Positions 59,092 through 64,000 of a DNA stretch of 64,000 nucleotides are shown here, piece after piece. This stretch comes from Anodontia alba. Lineage: Eukaryota; Mollusca; Bivalvia; Lucinida; Lucinidae. Every line of letters begins with the position of its first letter. The stretch's first letter is position 1. The translations under genes and the position numbers were made by a program. The stretch is from assembly GCA_964016985.1 (NCBI GenBank), contig OZ024828.1, forward strand, positions 14,268,242 to 14,332,241, given 5' to 3'. The notes under the pieces were generated by a model. The model was not told the origin of the DNA and searched no databases. It worked only from the letters and a program-made list of their open reading frames with translations.

Positions 59092-61231
59092 TCTTCTTAA
59101 CCGTCTCAAGTGACCGCAAAGTAAAGAGTATCCCTTAATTTCGTTGACGAGACTTGATATTAAAAAAAATCGAATAAATTATATCAATAATTATTACATG
59201 TATAAAACTGAATATATAATATCAACGACGTAAACATTTTAATATTTTGTTACGAACAAACATACAAAAGTTTATTCGCACAAACCGCCATTTTGATTAC
59301 ACACACACAAAAAAAAACTGCTCAAAGATAGTTCGTGGATTTTCGCTACGTCACAGTCACAGTCACAAGTGAACGTATAGTTCGTAATAGTACACGAGTG
59401 TCCTCGAACGCTTTGCATTTCTAAATGCAGTCCAGGTGTATAAAGTCCTTTTAAACAAAACTGGAGTTCAACTGCACTAAAATCAGAAGATCATGAGGTA
59501 CATCATCAGTGTCGGTCTTGTATATTATAAAGCGATCCGCCAAAGACACATGTGCTGACTGTCATTGCGATCGACGAAGGCCAAAAATTTCAGATCAGGT
59601 CTTTCACCAGGATATTCGTCCTGTTGGCAAACACGCATGTCCTTTTTAGACGGCGAAGATTCATAGGCTGATCTGACCCTTCCCTGTTTGCACATACACT
59701 TAGCTCCTATTTTGTGTGAAGCTGTTCATATGATGTGCAGAACAGGAAGAGGACGCTAATGTAACAAACGAATATCACAGTCTAGTCAGGGCGACTCTGT
59801 TCGGCGATATGTTCTACATGACCCATAATATGTAAAATGGGCAACGAAAACCCAGATCAGTCTGCACGAATGTGATCTGGGTTTTCGTTGACCGCGTAGG
59901 GTCCTTTCTTTGCGTTGAGCGTATTCTGATTAATTCAGAGAACTTGTTAAGTAGGATAGTTGATGATAATTCTGGGATGATTTTCTACAGTTCTCTATAA
60001 AAACAAATGTAGTAGGTGTTCGTTTGAAGCGCCTTGGCAAGGCGCTTCTAATGGGTATCCAAAATGTATGCTTTTTATGGAGAAATAAGAAATTTATCCC
60101 AGAGTTTATCACCAAATACTCTTCCTTAGCAAGTCCTCTGTAATTGTTTCGTTGCTTGTAGTGCTTATACAAGTGTTATAATTGACACGAATTCTCTGTG
60201 TCGGCTGAAGAGATTATGAAATCAAAGATAAAATGCCCCTAGCTTTAATAAAAAAGAAAACATTGTGAAACCTAAGGGCTGGAACATGTATACGCTAAGT
60301 CTAGGCTTTGATCGTTAAACGATCAAATAATGTCGCAAAGTAAGCCTTTAAGCTGGGATTAATAAGAAAGATTTTCCTCTGAGCTTCGTTACACAAAAAA
60401 ACACCTAACGATACATGCTTACGCGCATTTTAATGTAGTAATTTAATGCTTCGAAGGTAGTTAAGTCATCTAAGAGACGTTGAAAGCCCTCGTTACACTC
60501 TTTTCAAAATCAGTCATGCAGCAGTTTGTCTGCAACAACACATTTTCCTCTTTAAGGAGATTAGATACACTGGGAAGAAATGCTTTCCTTTTCGAAGACT
60601 CCTTTTCAGAAGGGATTTGGTATGCAGGAATGCAAATAGGAAGTCACACAGCATTCTGTCTACAAGAACAAATTTCTTGTTTAAGGGTACAGGGAACTAA
60701 TTATTTTTCCCATAGAGATCCATAGTGATTCTACCCTATTTGCTGGTTAAGAGTTCATTTCAGGGTATGGCTGGGCTTCCAAATTTTGTTTTAATTCAAA
60801 GACCAGGCTTAACACAGCAAAATAAATAAGGAAAAACGCCACTGTCACCTGCACTTCGTGGGATTTTTGGAGGCTGAATGTAGCAACCCCTCAATTGGCA
60901 GGTATCAAAAATTGAAACTTTGCTATTTCACCAGTTTTTCTTTTGGCTCCAGCAAATACAAATAGAAACATTCATTTCTTTGAAACATTCAGAAAATTAC
61001 ACACAAACACTTTTTCTTCAGTTGAGAATAATGAGTTTTAATCCCTCTTTATTATTAGCCAATCACACAAAATAACTACTCCGGGCTTCCCTGCACTTTT
61101 TTTGCAACAATCAGCAGTCCTGACACAATTGGTTCCCTGTGCCATTAAGGGAGAATTGGTACAAGAGTTAAACTTTCTTTTCTTTAGGGCAGACCCCTTT
61201 TCAGAAGGAATTTGGTGTGTAAGAAAGCAAA
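59092..61231. other. Spacer with eroded repeats
   Basis: 59590-59710 and 59830-59900 carry GATCAG-type palindromic fragments (CCCAGATCAGTCTGCACGAA and its inverse). 59960-60080 is a diverged family 1 MITE core (GCGCCTTGGCAAGGCGCTTC). 60500-60700 and 61100-61230 are a dispersed block (CCTTTTCAGAAGGGATTTGG / CCTTTTCAGAAGGAATTTGG). No gene. Confidence 0.5.
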
Positions 61232-61509
61232 CATCACGAAAACACGCCTATATAGTTTTGACCCCCTTAAACCCCACTTTTATACAGTAAAACTGGGGTT
61301 TAGAGGGGTATACATTATTTTTCTTATTTCTGCTCAAAACAAAGATTGTGGGTACTCGTTAGAACCGCCTCGTCGAGGCGGTTCTAACGGGTACCCACAA
61401 TCTATGTTTTGAGCAGAAATATGAAAAATATCAGAAATTTTTATCTGAAAATTTTCATTTTTTGGTGGGAAAAATTTCAGTATATTTGAATAGACATGTT
61501 TTCGTAATG
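61232..61509 (-). mobile_element. Family 1 MITE, B-to-A
   Basis: CATCACGAAAACACGCC to TTTTCGTAATG; core CGCCTCGTCGAGGCG intact. Confidence 0.9.
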
Positions 61510-62358
61510 TCAACATAGGGAACTAAATTCTTCATTATCACGAAATTTACCCATACTAACTTATGGATTTACCCGAACAGTTACCTGTACAAATCCGACT
61601 CAGCGATATATAGTTAAATAGGAAAATAAAATAAAAATAAATAATACATGTATTTCTGATTTAACCATAACTTTTTATAAGTTATTTTCAAAATCTACAT
61701 TTATTGCACTTTCACAAGGTATGTAAAGTTTCAAAATAACCATATCTTTGTTCTTCCCTATGGGTTTGAAATTTAGACTATTTGTGCCTATATATTACCA
61801 TTATATTTTGTCAAAAATGACCAAAACGCTAATTTTAGCCTCTATTTTAAAACGATTGCCTTTTCAGGGAAAGTTTTATAAGTTGTCACCACAAAGAGAT
61901 TTTTCTATAGTTTGTACTGGTATATAACACTGTAGAATAAGTATTTCTCTTCATTCTTCCATTTCGCTCTAAACTTGTGAAATTAAGCTTTCCCGAACTA
62001 TCGCCAAGATGTTTTGAAACAGTCTAAGTCCAAACCTCATACCAATACATGTATTATACCATATGAACCTTACCAGAAGGTAATGGCATATTTATTTGTC
62101 AATAACTTCAATAATCAGTATTTTTTTTTTAATTTTATCGAGAAAGAAAGAAAGAAAGAAAAGATAAGCAATGAAATAACCACCGTTCAGTCAATAAAAA
62201 GATTTTATTATTGAAAATATATTTTTCAGTTTCAGCAAATTGTATAGTTACTATTTATTTATTCATTTTTAATATGTAGTCGCTGCAAATGAATATTAGC
62301 CAAAGAAGTTATTTACAAAAAAATATGTCATATCAAAAGTCTCCAAAAAATTTGTCTG
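61510..62358. other. AT-rich spacer, nothing recognised
   Basis: A GAAA-rich run at 62143-62162; otherwise no feature. Confidence 0.4.
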
Positions 62359-62586
62359 TCACATATTGGCGGTCCGACATCTAGTGTGTTCCCGCAGGTG
62401 TCGAATAATAGAATCATGGTTATAACGACCTACGGGAAGTAAGTGTCCAGTCAACTGCGGCTTATCTTTCCTATCAGGACACATTGAAATGTGTCCCGAC
62501 GGAACAGGTAGCCCAATTTTCTCACTTATAGCGTGACCACATAGACACTCTATCCGAATACTCACTGAGACTATGTCCTCAATCAT
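62359..62586 (-). other. Unassigned 75-codon open frame
   Basis: The minus-strand frame has balanced composition (four Cys, several His, Arg and Pro; CLCGHAISEKIGLPVPSGHI; ends RTANM) and is less biased than the window's repeat-derived frames. It starts next to a MITE end. No family recognised, and no splice sites or homologous copy seen here. It could be a stray exon, a transposon relic or chance. Confidence 0.2.
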
Positions 62587-62592
62587 TCATGG

Positions 62593-62856
62593 ACATTACG
62601 AAAACACGCATATTCAAATATATTGAAAATTTCATCACCAGAAACTGAAAGTTATAGATAAAAATTCTGATGTTTTTCATATTTCTGCTCAAAACATAGA
62701 TTGTGAGTACTCGGCGAGGCGGTTCTAACGAGTACCCACAATCTATGTTTTTGAGCAAAAATAAAAAAAATAATGTATACCCTTGTAAACCCCAGTTTTA
62801 CTATATAAAAGTGGGGTTTAAGGGGGTCAAAATTATATAGGTATGTTTTCGTGATG
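62593..62856 (+). mobile_element. Family 1 MITE, A-to-B, left core arm deleted
   Basis: CATTACGAAAACACGCA to TTTTCGTGATG. The left arm is cut (GTGAGTACTCGGCGAGGCGG), so the palindrome cannot fold fully. Confidence 0.87.
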
Positions 62857-63317
62857 AAATTTCAAGTTTTTGAACTATCTACTTTAAAATGATACTAGTT
62901 GTTCTATCCGCAATATGATCAGTATTATAAAAAGGTCTGCTCCGGTGGGAAAAGTGACTAGTTGGCCTCACTATGAAAGAAAACAATTGTTTCTGATAAT
63001 AACTGTCAGAATTGTTTAGCTTTCACTTCTGAAAATGGTAGCGAGCACAAAATGCTAAAAATATAGGTTTTATTTTTATAACAGTTTCACCATTTATGCC
63101 GAGTGGACTCTACTACTGCAACTCCTTGGACAAGCCAATTTCCAATAGCAGGGTGTCTGGTTATGTTTTAATATTACTATGTTTTATAGAAATTCCTGTC
63201 CTGTATTTAATACAGTGTAGACCCAGATCAGACGCAGCGTTCCATTCTGCAGCGTTTGATCTGGGTCTGGACTGTTTGTCAATTACCTTTTGTGGGGTTT
63301 CCAGACTAAAATGAGTT
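62857..63317. other. Spacer with hairpin repeat
   Basis: 63205-63285 is the CAGTGTAGACCCAGATCAG hairpin with core GACGCAGCG...CTGCAGCGTTTG. No gene. Confidence 0.5.
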
Positions 63318-64000
63318 ATCTCCTAAGTATTATCTACTAAGACTATCCAGTTTCCTAAAATCTACTAGGTCTATCCAGATTCCTAATATCTACAAAGTCC
63401 ATACAGTTTCCTAATATCCATTAAGTCCATCCGATTTCCTAATATCTTCCAAGTCTATCCTGTTTCCTAATATCTACTAAGTCTATCCAGTTTCCTAATG
63501 TCTACTAAGTCTACCCAGTTTCCTAATATCTACTTCTTCAGTTACCTCATATCTACTAAGTCTATATAGTAACCTAATATCTACTAAGTCCATCCAGTTT
63601 CTTAATGTCTTCTAAGTCTGTCCAGTTTCCTATCATCTACTAAGTCTATCCAGTTTTCTAATATCTACTAAGTCTATCCAGTTTCCTAATATCTATTAAG
63701 TCTATCCAATTTCCTAATATCTAATAATCCCATCCAGTTTCCTAATATCTTCTAAGTCTGTCCAGTTTCCTGATATCTTCTTAAGTCTATTCAGTTTCTT
63801 AATATCTACTAAGTCTATCCAGTTTCCTAATATCTACTATGTCTGTCCAGTTACCTAATATCTACTAAGTTTATCCAGTTACCAAATATCTACTAGGTCT
63901 ATCCTGTTATTTTATATCTACTAAGTCTATCCAGTTACCAAATATCTTCTAAGTCTATCTAGTGTCCTAATATCAGCTCAGTCTATTCTGTTTTCTAATA
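63318..64000. repeat. 28-bp tandem array (minisatellite), running off the window
   Basis: About 24 units of the form CTAATATCTACTAAGTCTAT CCAGTTTC, with scattered changes (TTCTAAGTCTGTCC, AGTTACC). Period is 27-28 bp and the right boundary is not reached. Confidence 0.95.

Overview
This is an intron-bearing, AT-rich animal genome segment, most likely from a bivalve mollusc. The clues are class A GPCR paralogs of the kind expanded in molluscs, dense palindromic non-autonomous elements, three tRNA-headed SINEs, a Penelope-type retroelement and several dispersed elements with internal tandem repeats. There are no operons, ribosome binding sites, CRISPR arrays or prokaryotic genes. Species cannot be named from the sequence alone.

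Protein-coding content is small. Two apparently intact two-exon GPCR genes face in opposite directions: gene A on the minus strand (exons 8720-9171 and 3841-4531, 380 aa) and gene B on the plus strand (exons 35065-35624 and 36412-37222, 456 aa). A third, dead copy of the first exon (gene C, 44462-45003) lies downstream of B. In A and B the single intron splits the codon of the same tryptophan in TM4 (phase 2), so they are duplicates of one ancestral gene. They look most like muscarinic receptors (Asp-Tyr in TM3, CxxC in the third extracellular loop, NSTINP in TM7), but several ligand-pocket and helix residues differ. The only other long reading frame (57030-58829) is a Penelope-like reverse transcriptase. 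It is 5'-truncated and nested inside a palindromic MITE. Decayed relatives lie at 17775-18140 and 22412-22560.

The rest is repeat-derived. Family 1 foldback MITEs (about 280 bp, unequal halves here called A and B around a near-perfect GC-rich palindrome) occur about 26 times in both orientations and make up roughly a tenth of the window. Family 2 MITEs (ends GGGCCCAGTTGTTC) occur at 17.0 and 19.9 kb. A 440-bp element occurs in inverted orientation at 2.1 and 31.1 kb. Tandem-array elements occur at 12.5-16.1 kb (one element nested in another), 39.0-41.1 kb (inserted in a MITE), 46.9-48.5 kb, 55.4-56.9 kb and 63.3-64.0 kb (28-bp units, running off the window).

Two patterns deserve attention. 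Unrelated tandem arrays all carry nuclear-receptor-type AGGTCA half-sites, including nine perfect AGGTCAnnnTGACCT palindromes between 12847 and 14807. Each of the three GPCR first exons has a family 1 MITE within 190 bp upstream of its start codon. No wholly new biological system could be demonstrated. The strongest leads are the divergent GPCR cluster, the half-site arrays and the nested-element record.
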